Shown here one piece after another: positions 21,538 through 32,125 of a stretch of 64,000 nt of DNA. Numbering within the stretch: the first letter of the stretch is position 1; each line of letters opens with the position of its first letter. Source of the DNA: Onthophagus taurus (Eukaryota; Arthropoda; Insecta; Coleoptera; Scarabaeidae); NCBI RefSeq assembly GCF_036711975.1, contig NC_091976.1:19778001-19842000 (forward strand), in the 5' to 3' direction. The notes below the pieces were generated by a model, which saw only the letters and a list, made by a program, of their open reading frames with translations, ran no database searches and was not told the DNA's origin. A program made the translations under genes and the position numbers.

Positions 21538-23232
21538 ATGCGCGAGAAACATTATTGCACGCTATCTGAAAGAAGTATCTTAGAAAGTGCTTTACCAAAA
21601 CTACATCCAAGCACATCAAAGTGGCGTCGTTATATTCGTGAAGTTCGTAAAATACTATTGATTTCCGAGCATAACCCGCGTACAAAAGCGCGATTTCGAA
21701 GTAGAGAAAGCGTTTTCACAGAGGCAAAGCGTCATTTGAAAGAATCCAAAGTTACAATGCACCCATTTAGCCTTTTGGCTATGTATAAAGATATCGTGAT
21801 GTTGATTACTTGGTATGTTTATTTTTTCACTGCGACTCTTTACATGACTTTACATTGGGAATCACGAGTAAATTGCGCCAGATATATTTTGTATGCTTTA
21901 AAACCGATTTTGGGGGTGCATATAGTGATGAGTTTTTTTATGGGATTTTATAATGAATCCGGTGATTACGTGGAAGTTCGCCCGAAAGCTATTGCGATAA
22001 ATTACCTGTGTGGTTTTTTTATTTTAGATTTATCACTTTTTATATGTCCCGAAGTGGGTCACATTTATCCCGATCTGTTTGTGTACGAAGGAATTTTACA
22101 TTTACTGATCTTCTTTCATATTCCATCGGTAACGAAATGTTTGAGAGTGATAACTTTGCTACTGGATTTAGGAAACTCTGTACACGAATTAACATCTTTG
22201 GTATCAACGTCTTTGATGTTGATTCATTTTTTTTCGGTGTTGATTTGTTGTTATCCGGAATTTCGAACGGGTTTTCATACGATGTCGAATACTTCTTGGG
22301 TTATGCTCGCGGGAGTGCCACCAAAATCAAACATTTGTGGATTTCGGAAGTACCTGGTTTGTTTGCATAAAGTTTGCGCCATGTTTTTGGGACCATGTAG
22401 TGGAATGTGGAATGTTCGCGATTTGGATGAAATCATTATTTTTATTATAATAATTTTAACAGGGATGTTTTATATGGCTTATGTGACAGCTTTAGTTCTA
22501 CAAATGAGTTTATCTATACGATCATCAGGAAATCTTTACAAACACATTATCTATCAACTGACTTATTATTGCCGAGTAAAAAAGCTTCCTGATACAATAA
22601 CAAAACGCGTCAAGTTATATTATTCAACAAGATTCAAAGAAAAATATTTTAGGGAAAATTTGATTTTAAGCACGTTATCTCAACACTTACAATTGGAATT
22701 AAAACTTCATAATTGTCGCAAAATTTTAAGATCGACTTGGTTATTTCAATCTTTAGCACCATCCGTTGTTGGTCGTATTATCATGCAATTAGAAACATTA
22801 ATAGTGCTTCCAAACGATCTAATTAAAGACCACAAATCCCCCGATTATATTTTCTTCATCACAAGTGGAGAAGTTGCTATTTACACGAAAGATGGCATGG
22901 AACTTTTACATATTTGCGATGGTGATTACTTCGGAGAAATTTCCGTTTTATCAAATCTAAATCTTTTAGAATCGAGTGAAGTCAATAAAAGTTTGAGTTA
23001 TGTCGCTGTTTATATCACGGAGCTTTTAGTAATGCGCAAAGAAACTTTTAAACACCACGTGATTCAACATCCCGAAGCATTACATCAAATTATTGAAAGA
23101 GCAAAGATTCGGAATTTACTTAATCAAGAACGGATCCATAAGTTTAACGTGAAAACAAAAGGAGTTAGTCGCAAAGTGTTAAGCAGAGCTTTAAAAAGAA
23201 GAGCATCAACTGCTGTGTATAACTATTCGTAA
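21538..23232 (+). CDS. HCN/CNG-family channel-like protein with non-canonical pore
   Basis: Intronless frame coding 564 residues. An HCN-type N-terminal region (residues 20-75, P-x-S-K-W-R-R-Y-I) precedes hydrophobic segments at about 78-105, 117-138, 152-170, 182-212, 218-240 and 297-326. A C-linker (335-400, with K-L-P-D-T-I-T-K-R-V and Y-Y-S-T-R-F-K-E-K) and a cyclic-nucleotide-binding fold (400-510, with F-I-T-S-G-E-V and D-Y-F-G-E-I) follow. Oddities: the filter position, normally C-I-G-Y-G, reads F-L-G-P-C-S-G (283-289). The S4 region has only K200 and R203 rather than a ladder of Arg. The binding-cassette Arg-Ala/Thr after FGEI is replaced by N/E/S-rich residues. Family membership is clear; conduction, voltage sensing and cAMP binding are all doubtful. 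A poly(A) signal AATAAA overlaps the stop codon at 23232. A retrogene origin would explain the lack of introns. Confidence 0.88.
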   Translation: MREKHYCTLSERSILESALPKLHPSTSKWRRYIREVRKILLISEHNPRTKARFRSRESVFTEAKRHLKESKVTMHPFSLLAMYKDIVMLITWYVYFFTATLYMTLHWESRVNCARYILYALKPILGVHIVMSFFMGFYNESGDYVEVRPKAIAINYLCGFFILDLSLFICPEVGHIYPDLFVYEGILHLLIFFHIPSVTKCLRVITLLLDLGNSVHELTSLVSTSLMLIHFFSVLICCYPEFRTGFHTMSNTSWVMLAGVPPKSNICGFRKYLVCLHKVCAMFLGPCSGMWNVRDLDEIIIFIIIILTGMFYMAYVTALVLQMSLSIRSSGNLYKHIIYQLTYYCRVKKLPDTITKRVKLYYSTRFKEKYFRENLILSTLSQHLQLELKLHNCRKILRSTWLFQSLAPSVVGRIIMQLETLIVLPNDLIKDHKSPDYIFFITSGEVAIYTKDGMELLHICDGDYFGEISVLSNLNLLESSEVNKSLSYVAVYITELLVMRKETFKHHVIQHPEALHQIIERAKIRNLLNQERIHKFNVKTKGVSRKVLSRALKRRASTAVYNYS

Positions 23233-23519
23233 TAAAATTAATTTTTGAAGTTAAATCTTTATTAGTAACTTTAACATTTAATAACATGGAGGCCATAAAT
23301 ATTATAGAAATCTTAGAATTCTTCGTTTTTGATATGTTTAAAATGACTCTTTTAGATGAATCGAAAGACTATCTTCAGTTGAAACCATCGAAACAACTAT
23401 CCAAGATATGAAAGCAAAAATCGCTCTTCCTAATGACAAGTTGTACCATTCCGAAATTTCACCAGGCGTCATCTAAAACCAAATAAATTAAAAACAAATC
23501 AATAAAATCATTTTATTCT

Positions 23520-24847
23520 TTATACATTTAACTCCGTGATATTAGCATATTTAATCAAAGACATTTTATCGTCAACTTTCGCTGCAAATAAATGAACCAA
23601 CATTGTCGTTACGTACAAAATAACTACAGCACAACTTTTTCGATGCTTTATCAACTCTTTAAAATTAACTTTGCTAATGTTAGCGATATCGTATCTATCA
23701 AAAACTGAAATTAAGCAAATTGTGCATAAAAGATAAAAAGTACAAGTATAAATATCGCTATAATTGCTATAATGAATAATGTATTTAGAATCGTTTGAGT
23801 TTCTGTTGCTGTGTATGTACGCAAAATGGGCAAATGCTAATCCGCCTAGTAAACCATGACAAAATGTTGTAAATGGCATCCAACGTTTCTGGATGTTTTG
23901 AGCGATTTCTATTGGTCTATCTTCATGTCTAAAAATAAAATGTATTAAATATAAATTCTTAAATATTTCTTGAATGTTAAAAATAAATACCTTTGATTTG
24001 AATCGTTTTGTTCAATATTTGGCCTCAATAAACTAGTTTTATTAGCCGGTTCAAATCTATTCTTTTTTTGTATGTACATTTTATCTGATTTTCTTGGACT
24101 TTTTCTCACTTTTTCATGTCGAATAAAATCTTCAATGTTATTTTCAAAAACATCATCTTGAAGCTCCTCCAAAGCTAAAGTAATTTCAGTTTTTGGTTCA
24201 TACTCTTCATCTCGTTTTCGATGCTTTTTCTTAGACGAATTTATCGGGGAGTTTTCCCGTTTTTTCTTTTTACTTTTTTTCTTTTCTTTAGGTATCATCA
24301 ACTCCCTGCTATCACCCATTCCTTGTTCGCATTCGTGTTTTTTCTTACGAGATTTTGATTTTTTAAATTGCCCAGGTATAATTTCGTCACCATCTCTTCC
24401 ATAAATATCTTGAATACTATTATAAATATTTCTCTCATCATTCCTTCTTTTATAATGTTTTTTTTCTTCTGGACTTAACAATTCTAAATTACCAGAAAGT
24501 TCCTCAGGTATTTTTTCATCTTCATAAAAACTCAAACTTTGTGGTCTTGAATCAGTAAAATGAGAATGCTTATTTGAATCTTTCTTACTATCCGAATCAG
24601 TTTTATTCGAATTTTTATGTGTTTCTGAATCCGTTAATTCTTTACTTGATGTATAATTTTCGTTTTTATCTTCCGTTAAATAATTCTTATTCGATTCTAA
24701 ACTTTCTTCTGAATAATCAGTTCTTTGGGTATCTCGATCTGAACTTGTATCTCTTCGAGTCGGTTTGTGTACTTGAGGAACGATTTCTTGTACAATTTCA
24801 TCTTTTGAACGAAGTTTTTTACTTCGCGATAATGTTTTCGTAGTCAT
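23520..24847 (-). CDS. TMEM237: Transmembrane protein 237 (ciliary transition zone)
   Basis: Two exons read leftward: 24847-23991 and 23928-23520, joined across a 62-bp GT-AG intron (split Arg codon) to give 421 residues. Exon 1 is a long charged, Lys/Ser/Glu-rich disordered region with K-K-K-S-K-K-K-K-R type stretches. Exon 2 holds the family domain: four hydrophobic segments with F-C-H-G-L-L-G-G-L-A near the first and L-I-S-V-F-D-R-Y-D near the third, both hallmark TMEM237 motifs. In animals TMEM237 is part of the MKS module that gates the base of the cilium. It converges on the HCN-like gene, with stop codons 288 bp apart. AATAAA on the minus strand lies near 23511. Confidence 0.9.
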
Positions 24848-24871
24848 TTATGGTTTGTTTTTAGTGACAGA

Positions 24872-25180
24872 TTATTTCACTACTGTTCTTTCCAGTTTAG
24901 GTTGAGTATTGATTTTTAAATTTCCTGTTGCTAAGGAGGAAAATGACAGTGTTTGTAGCGGTAACTGTATTACGTTGGTGCCCTCTTTTAAGGAAAAGCG
25001 TTTATAATTTAAAAATAGTGAAATTAGGGTGTTTAAAACAGCATTCCTGGTTTCATCAATCATCAAGCTACATATTTTCAATGCTACATTGAGTTTTTCG
25101 TTATTTTTAATGGGAGTAGATAAAAAAATAATAGAAAACGTACATATAATACATTTCATAACGTTCTGGAATCTATTCAT
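24872..25180 (-). CDS. Unrecognised 102-codon open frame upstream of TMEM237
   Basis: An ATG-initiated frame ending 25 bp before the TMEM237 start codon. It begins with a hydrophobic segment (C-I-I-C-T-F-S-I-I-F-L-S). Its end, L-P-L-Q-T-L-S-F-S-S-L-A-T-G-N-L-K-I-N, faintly recalls the last helix of insect gustatory receptors, but the match is too weak to call. It could equally be 5' UTR/promoter sequence open by chance. No splice partners were found. Confidence 0.2.
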   Translation of the reverse strand: MNRFQNVMKCIICTFSIIFLSTPIKNNEKLNVALKICSLMIDETRNAVLNTLISLFLNYKRFSLKEGTNVIQLPLQTLSFSSLATGNLKINTQPKLERTVVK

Positions 25181-25399
25181 CAGTTTATCATCCTGAGTGA
25201 TTTTAAGTTTAATTGCTTATTGGGGAAATCGCTTGATTTTGGACAGTCACGAGAGAAGCGATTATGATAATAAGATGAACATGATCGTTAGTTAACGATT
25301 TTGGGATGGCAACTGCAAAAATAATAAAACTCAGAAGATTGGTGATCACGCAATTAATGTCAGAATGAAGTAAAACTATTAATGTCTAGAAGTATATCT

Positions 25400-25920
25400 T
25401 CTTCTTTATCATTTCCTCTAGATGCCATCACAGGGTTGGGGTGTTGTTGGGATCCTCTATCCATCTTCTAAACTACGTCGGTTCCTTGCCATATTCTTCA
25501 CTTCCTGCACACTTTCTCCTCTCTCGCGCACTATCTTCTCCACTCCATCCTCCCATTTTATCCTTGGCCTGCTTCTCCTTCGTTTTCCAACTATTCCCAT
25601 TTCCATTACTCTTCTGGGAATACTCTCTTGTGATATTCTGACTCTCTTAAAAATTTCATTTCAGCTGCTGTTATTTTTGATTTATATTTATCTCTCATCG
25701 GTCATGTTTCAGCTCCATATGTGAAGGTCGGTGTATATATAGTTGTATAAATTCTTAATTTTGTATGTGTTCTTCCTTCCTTCTTGCCCACAATTGTGTT
25801 ATTCATTTGGAAATATGCATTACTTGATTTTTGTATTCCATTTTGTATTTCTCTGTCTATAAGTATACCTATTATTGTACCAGATTTAAAGAGCTGGTCA
25901 ACGCAATCCAACTCATAACA
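25400..25920 (-). pseudogene. LINE reverse transcriptase C-terminal fragment
   Basis: Antisense frames read R-E-I-Q-N-G-I-Q-K-S-S-N-A-Y-F-Q, T-K-L-R-I-Y-T-T-I-Y-T-P-T-F-T-Y-G-A-E-T (25702-25911), then in the following 300 bp G-K-R-R-R-S-R-P-R-I-K-W-E-D-G-V-E-K-I and R-E-R-G-E-S-V-Q-E-V-K. This is the thumb/C-terminal region of RTE-type endonuclease-reverse transcriptases (E-I-x-x-R-I, Y-G-x-E-T-W, R-G-R-P-R-x-R-W). Frame breaks near 25700 show it is inactive. Confidence 0.75.
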
Positions 25921-26409
25921 ACCAAATGGTGTAATTATGACACCTTATTACGTAGCGGCCAGTTTTGGCCAAGATTTAACTTTATTCCACAGGCTGACTC
26001 TACAAACCATTACTCCCAACCAAACCCATTGTGTAGGCTTACAATCCTTTTCGACCAACTTTATCACTAAGCCATTAAGACATCTGGTACACAGTCAGAT
26101 TCATGTGAACAGCTTTTTGTTGATCTTTAGCACACCTCAAATAACTCACAAATCTCAATATTTTAATCAGGTGGTTTGGTATATTACGTTTTGCGACAAC
26201 TTCCTTTTCTTATGTGGATGTTGCCTGGAATGTGTTCCTCTATTTCATTCTCTGCGTCACTGTAGTCTTTCTGTAGTGTCATGTCCAATATTTTCCAAGG
26301 AACTGAGCCGGTAGATTTATCTGTAAATATAGTGGAACCCTTGCCTGGTTCTTTTTTATTGCCGTACAAATTTGCTAAATTCCTTGATTTTCCGTGAGTT
26401 TATTTGGAA

Positions 26410-26540
26410 TGTTCTCAATACCCTTATTTAGCTGCCAACCAACACGGCTTGGTATTCAATCCCAACAAATCAAAAGTTATGGTATTTGGTGGCAGGCAGA
26501 CATGCAGCGGTATGGAGGGACTCAATGTTTGCTTTTTGCT
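26410..26540 (+). pseudogene. Short reverse transcriptase fragment
   Basis: About 40 codons read A-N-Q-H-G-L-V-F-N-P-N-K-S-K-V-M-V-F-G-G, the L-x-x-N-x-x-K-S/T-K/E-x-M-x-F/V segment just after the Y-x-D-D box of LINE polymerases. No flanking RT blocks remain. The family cannot be decided. Confidence 0.5.
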
Positions 26541-26689
26541 CTGTTACATTTGCTTCTTTTGTTCTTTTTTCTTTGTTAACGGTACGAGCTTCTAGGTTTA
26601 ATTTTCAGGTTAAGTTGAGTAGTGCTTATGCACTGTTTTCTTCTAATTTATTTTGTAGAATTGTTAATTTGTTGCCTTATGAGTATGAA

Positions 26690-28820
26690 TAAAGGTATTA
26701 TTCCAACTAAACCAGTAAATCCTAATCAACACGCTTACACTCAGGGCAAGTCCACACTAACGGCTCTTCACTCAGTGACCAGCTTTGTTGGTGGGGCGCT
26801 GGACCTAAAGGAGTCCGCCCTGGGGGTTTTCGTAGATATAGAGGGAGCTTTTGATAAAACAACTTTCTCTGGTATTAACGATGCCTTGTTAGAGCATAAT
26901 GTTCCACCGACTCTTTGTGGTTGGATTGAGAACACTCTTAAACACAGGATAGTTAAGCTTAGGGCTGGTGATGTCAGTCTTCAAGGAGGAGTTACTCGAG
27001 GCTGTCCACAAGGGGGTGTACTATCCCCACTTTTGTGGAACTTCACCCTGGATAGCCTCTTGAACCGCCTCGCCGAAGCCAACTTTATCACAGTTGGTTA
27101 CGCAGATGATTTAACCATTCTCGTCAAAGGCAAGTATATAAACGTGCTGTTTGACAGGATGCAAGTAGCTCTCAAACTGATAGAGACTTGGTGTGACGAA
27201 CAAAGACTCTCTGTGAATCCTAAGAAGACAGAGTTGATTCTTTTCACACGGATGAGGAAGATTGGCAATCCCAGAATGCCATCCCTTGCTGATACTCCAT
27301 TGGTATTGTCAAAAGAAGTTAAATATCTGGGCATCACACATGACAATAAAATGACATGGAGAGCCCACCTAGATAATAGAGTAAAAAAAGCGTACGTTGC
27401 ATTCGGTCAATGCCGGAGGGCTATAGGTAAGACATGGGGTTTGTCACCCAAAAATGCCCTCTGGATTTACACGGCTGTAATCCGACCTATGCTTACTTAT
27501 GGTGCAGTAGTATGGTGGTCAAAGACCCTACAGTCTACATCCACTACTGCACTTAATAAAGTACAGAGACTTGCGTGTTTGTATGTTACAGGTGCGCTGC
27601 GGACTACCCCCACTGCAGCCATGGAAAACATGTTAAACCTAACGCCACTTCATTTGTTCATCCAAGAGGTGGCATTGGTGACCATGACTCGACTGCGAGC
27701 AGCAGGAATTCTAATGGGTGAGAGAAATAGTAAAAATGCCAATCTCTGGAATGAAATGGTGGATTACTCACCAATTCTGGAGTGTGTAACGGACTTTACA
27801 CCCCTACAACACATTTTTACGAAGAAATATCTCACCCACCCAAACTCCACAGAAGTAGAGGTAAAAAACAGCCTTAACATCTACACTGATGGTTCAAAGA
27901 GACGGGAAGGAGCTGGAGCCGGAGTCTTCTCGTACGATCTCCGACTCCACGTATCTGAACCTTTAGGTATAAGTACCACCGTCATACAGGCGGAGTTAAT
28001 CGCCATACAACTTGCCGCTGACGTTATTGTCAGATCCAACTTGGTAGGTAAGACTTTTACAATTTATACTGACAGTAGACAAGCTATTTTAGCCCTGAGT
28101 AGAATAACAATTACCTCAGGACTTGTTATGGGTTGTCATCTGACATTGGAGAAGGCCGCAGTGCATAACTGTGTCATACTTCAATGGATAAAAGGACACT
28201 CGACTTGTTCAGGTAACAAGCACGCTGATAGGCTTGCCAAAAGGGCTGCCAAGCGAGCGCCATGTTCGCCTGAACCGATAATCGCTCCGTCCTTATCAAC
28301 TCAGATTGAGATAATTAAAGATTTTACCCACAAAAAGTTCATGAACTGGTGGGATAGGGTTAAGGGTTGCCATCTGTCTAAGGAAGTATTACATTATCCT
28401 TCAGCAGAGGCAGCCTTGTCTTTCGTAAGGCTTGGTAGAAACGCTCTACGAACTGTAACGGGACTCGTCACGGGTCACTGTAAGGTAAACAAGCATCTTT
28501 ATAACCTTAAGCTTGCTATTAGTCCTCTCTGTCGCCTCTGTAAAGAGAGCGAGGAGACGGTCCGACACATCTTGTGTGAATGCCCCACTCTGCAAGACCT
28601 CAGAATGAGAGACTTCGGAGAGGAATGGCCGACCACAGATGGCATCAGGAACACACCTCTGAGCTGTATCCTAGCCTTCGGAAATTCCTTAGGCTGGTTG
28701 ATGTAGCCGGAGACAGTGTAGGAGGATGTACAAGGGGCCCGTTGGGGTCTAGGTGCTGTGTGCGTAGCATACCCTCCGCTTTCCTACATACTACATACAA
28801 GGTATTATTATTATTATTTC
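26690..28820 (+). mobile_element. 5'-truncated LOA/I-superfamily LINE with intact RT-RNaseH ORF
   Basis: The open frame runs to TAG at 28704-28706; homology begins near 26690. RT blocks: V-F-V-D-I-E-G-A-F-D-K-T, R-G-C-P-Q-G-G-V-L-S-P-L, V-G-Y-A-D-D-L-T-I-L and K-E-V-K-Y-L-G-I-T. An RNase H domain follows with all expected acidic residues: I-Y-T-D-G-S-K, Q-A-E-L-I-A-I, Y-T-D-S-R-Q and G-N-K-H-A-D-R. The C-terminus has a C-x2-C-x8-H-x4-C knuckle (C-R-L-C ... R-H-I-L-C-E-C). A 3' UTR and a TATTATTATTATT tail (about 28803-28818) end the element. ORF1, endonuclease and the first RT blocks are missing. The uninterrupted ORF suggests a fairly recent insertion. Together RT, RNase H and the knuckle place it in the I superfamily; LOA (lian-like) is my best guess, R1-like the alternative. 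Confidence 0.9.
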
Positions 28821-28829
28821 TGCAATAAT

Positions 28830-29571
28830 GTATGTATTTGGTCTATTTTTTTTTTACTCCATGATATCATCTTAAGGTTGTCATCCCCAAATAGTGACTA
28901 AACCAGCGTATTTCTGGTTTCTTACCAGATAGAAGTAGTAAGTTGACAGAAAGCCAGGAAACCAGTTCCAGATGAGTCTTCATAATGATCTCAAGAGTTT
29001 TATCTTTTTGTAGCTTCGATAACGTTTTCGTACTTACTTGATTTCTGGACGTTCCTTCACCTCCATCGGCTGAAAGTGTTAAAGTTTACATATTATATGT
29101 CAAGATTACACCGATTTTCAATGTTGTCTCGGCTTTCCACTGCATTGATGGATTTCTACTTAGGTTATCTACTCGGAATGCCACTCCTTGGATGAGCTTT
29201 TATTGTTCTGCTTTTTGTTAGTTTTTTTGATGTTCGAAAATCAAAATAACTAGAATGTTTTCACGAATACGTTGATAATAATAAATCAAATCTTTTTGGT
29301 GAAAAAGCACCTTCCTCAACGCCAAGCCATTTAAGGAGATTATTTGAACCATTTGGTCAGCGATTGATTATTATGTTATAGCAAAAAGTGTAATCATATT
29401 ATATTTAATTGCTATTTAAAAAAATCTTTGAAATAGTTAACATAATAATTTTTTTGATTAAAATAAATACACGTTTTCCTACTTAAGGTTTTGCTATTTA
29501 TTTTTCTTTTCAGTCATTGTTGTATTTGATTGCAAACTTACTTTATAACTAAATGTTAGTTAATCTGAATC
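28830..29571. other. Intergenic, nothing recognised
   Basis: AT-rich DNA between the LINE tail and the acyltransferase start codon. No coding frame or repeat family was identified. It should contain the promoter of the acyltransferase gene. Confidence 0.4.
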
Positions 29572-31229
29572 ATGAAATATTTTTTACAATCAGCTTATGC
29601 TACAATTTTCGCATTTTGGAAGGTGAGTTATTTAAAGATAAATTAATTAAAAATATTTGATTATGTTTGTTTTAAGACAATTCTTTGCAATTTTGAGAAT
29701 AAAGTCTCGAAAAATGGTTATAAATTGATATTAAAATTGTTAACATTTTCATCTTTACTTCTAATAACAGCAATAATTCTACCGTTTGTGGTTTATCGTA
29801 TTTTAATTTGGATTTATTTAAAATTAAAACATAAAAATGATTTTTTGAAAATATTCAATTTTATACCATCGTCTTACTTTATGATGGACGGAGATTATGC
29901 AACGATGAAAATTTTTTTGCTAATTGAATCTGAAGATGGTGATACTATAGAAAGGAAAGCTCAAGATTTTTGTAAAGCGATGTGTGAAAATGTACCTGAG
30001 GTTACTGGTGTTGTAAAAAGAATTTCCGGTTATTATTATCTTCTAAAAAATCGATATATTTTTGATGATTTTTTTATGAGTGTTAGTTTTAATGATGGGA
30101 TGTTATTAACTAAAGAAAAACTTGGCTCTTATGTTACAAATTGCGCTGTAACAAATCAGCGCCTATTTAAAATTGTATTTTTTAAAGAACCTCTTGAAAA
30201 GAACAGATATGCGATTTTATTTTTATTGCATCACGGAATTTCAGATGGTCATGGTGTATGGTTGCTAATGTATAAATATTTATGTGATAAAGAATCTATA
30301 CCATCCCAGAATAATTTACTTGTTCCGAGACAACAAACAAATTTCAATGATCCTTATATAGACACAAAAACTTTAACGTACGTAGCGAATCACAATGAAC
30401 CGTCGATATGCAAAGGACCTTACTTTGCTATCTTTGTAGAAGAAGAAATTTCTTGTGTACCAAAACTTAAAGCTTTACGGAAACGATTTAATTGCTCCAT
30501 GAATGAATTGTTTTTAGGAATAATAACTTACAATTTATACCGCAATATGAATGAAAGCTTAGATAATATTCCTAATAATATGCTTATGGGTTATATTCAT
30601 CATTTTCTAAGCGATTATCAAAAAGATTTTCGAAACATGTTTTTTCCAAGAACTGATATCAGCAATAATACTTACCTTATGGCGTTTCTTGCTGAAAATG
30701 TTACTTCTTGTAGTTGCATCGAAGATTTTATTGAGTGCGTGCGACAAAAATCGCAAGAAGCAATCAAATCAGTAATGCTTCAGGTTTTTATTTTATAAAT
30801 TCGTCAAAAAAGTTTGTTATAAATATTTTTTGCAGGGATCTTATGCTTTATCGTTGGGTGTTTTGGATTTTTTACCGAAAAACTGGCTTCATAACTTTAT
30901 AATTCGCCAGGTATCCCGATCAATCTTATTTTTTTCTAATGTAGGAATAACAAAAGGGATTACTGTTGGTGGAAAACGCATCGTTGGAATTCTTGGAGGA
31001 ATGTCACCTGGTGGGAGTGGTAAGTTGGCACTTATTATAATAATTCTTTTAGTAATTGTTTTATTTAGGTATTTGTACTGGAGTGGTTACTTGTAACGAT
31101 CGGTTAAATATAATGTTAAGTACAAAATTACCCATTTTTAACTCACAAGATGAGGTTCAAGATTTTATGGAAAGTTGTATTGCAAGTATACATGAGTTGT
31201 ATGAGAAAGTTACAAGTTATTCCTATTAG
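29572..31229 (+). CDS. WSD1/DGAT-type O-acyltransferase (wax ester synthase family)
   Basis: Exons 29572-29622, 29677-30783, 30836-31019 and 31069-31229 join in frame to a complete 500-residue protein. A hydrophobic N-terminal segment (residues about 40-65) anchors it in a membrane, presumably the ER. The catalytic motif H-H-x-x-x-D-G is present as H-H-G-I-S-D-G (residues 202-208). The C-terminal half contains the WES/DGAT C-domain (DUF1298) features F-S-N-V-G, G-G-M-S-P-G-G-S-G and a final E-x-x-x-D-F-M-E-x-C-I. Members esterify fatty alcohols or diacylglycerol with acyl-CoA. In insects such enzymes are candidates for surface wax or storage ester synthesis, but the substrate cannot be read from the sequence. 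I chose the first ATG because the short first exon splices in phase 0 onto the conserved region. Confidence 0.88.
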
Positions 31230-32125
31230 TATAGTTAATTGATACTATTTCAACACAGCTTCAAAGGATAAAGGCTAAACTTGAAGATTATAGTAAATCT
31301 GTAGATGAAAGGTATTGAGATCGTAGAATGTAGGTGGCCTTGGGAAAACTCGTTTGTTTCGATCTGCTTTTTTCCTGGTGTTCTCTTGTTTTCCTGAGTT
31401 TTTATACAATACGGCCTTCACGTCGTTCAGCGGTTGTTTACTTTGTGAACTCTCAAGACAAAGAACATTAAAAAAAATGATTAATAAAATAACATTTATT
31501 TATGTCAGAAAATAATATATACATAGATTTGTAACATACATCGTCTTAAAATCTACTAAAGCTATTCATTAATGTTCTATAAATAAATAAACGAGTGTTA
31601 GAAGATCATCAAGTGTTATTATATTGCACAATTATTTTGAAAACGTGATAGCGTAATCTAAGGAGTAATAAATAATTATTAAATATAACGGGACTGCTTA
31701 CTACAGTCCCACCTTAAAATACTTAAAGCAATTACTATAAACTACTTATCAGTATTATTGTTTGTTCATAGAACTTACAAAAGTAATATATCATAGATAT
31801 ATGGGACCGAAAATCACCGATGATTGTCAAAAGGGTAAACAAAGCGACCGAGATCATTAAGACCTCAAGATCGCTCGTGTATCCCAAAAAAAGACCCATC
31901 GGCAAATTTTTAAAAACTTTAAATAATTTGAGAAAAATTTTTAAATGGAAATTACCTTCCATTCTTTTACTCCTATACTATTTACATTACCGCCTAACTG
32001 GCTTAGTAAGTAATCTTTAAATACGTTTTGATAACTTCAAAACGTTGTAACCCAAATTATACCAACCACCAACTAACCCCCTAAATTATTTACAAAAATT
32101 TACATTTCTTGCGTTTCTTAATTCT
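31230..32125. other. Convergent 3' region of the acyltransferase and Ets98B genes
   Basis: No coding frame is visible. An AATAAA lies at about 31484 on the plus strand, and TTTATT at about 31496 gives AATAAA on the minus strand. Both convergent transcripts therefore probably end within about 30 bp of each other near 31480-31500. The Ets98B 3' UTR would then be about 630 bp. Confidence 0.45.
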
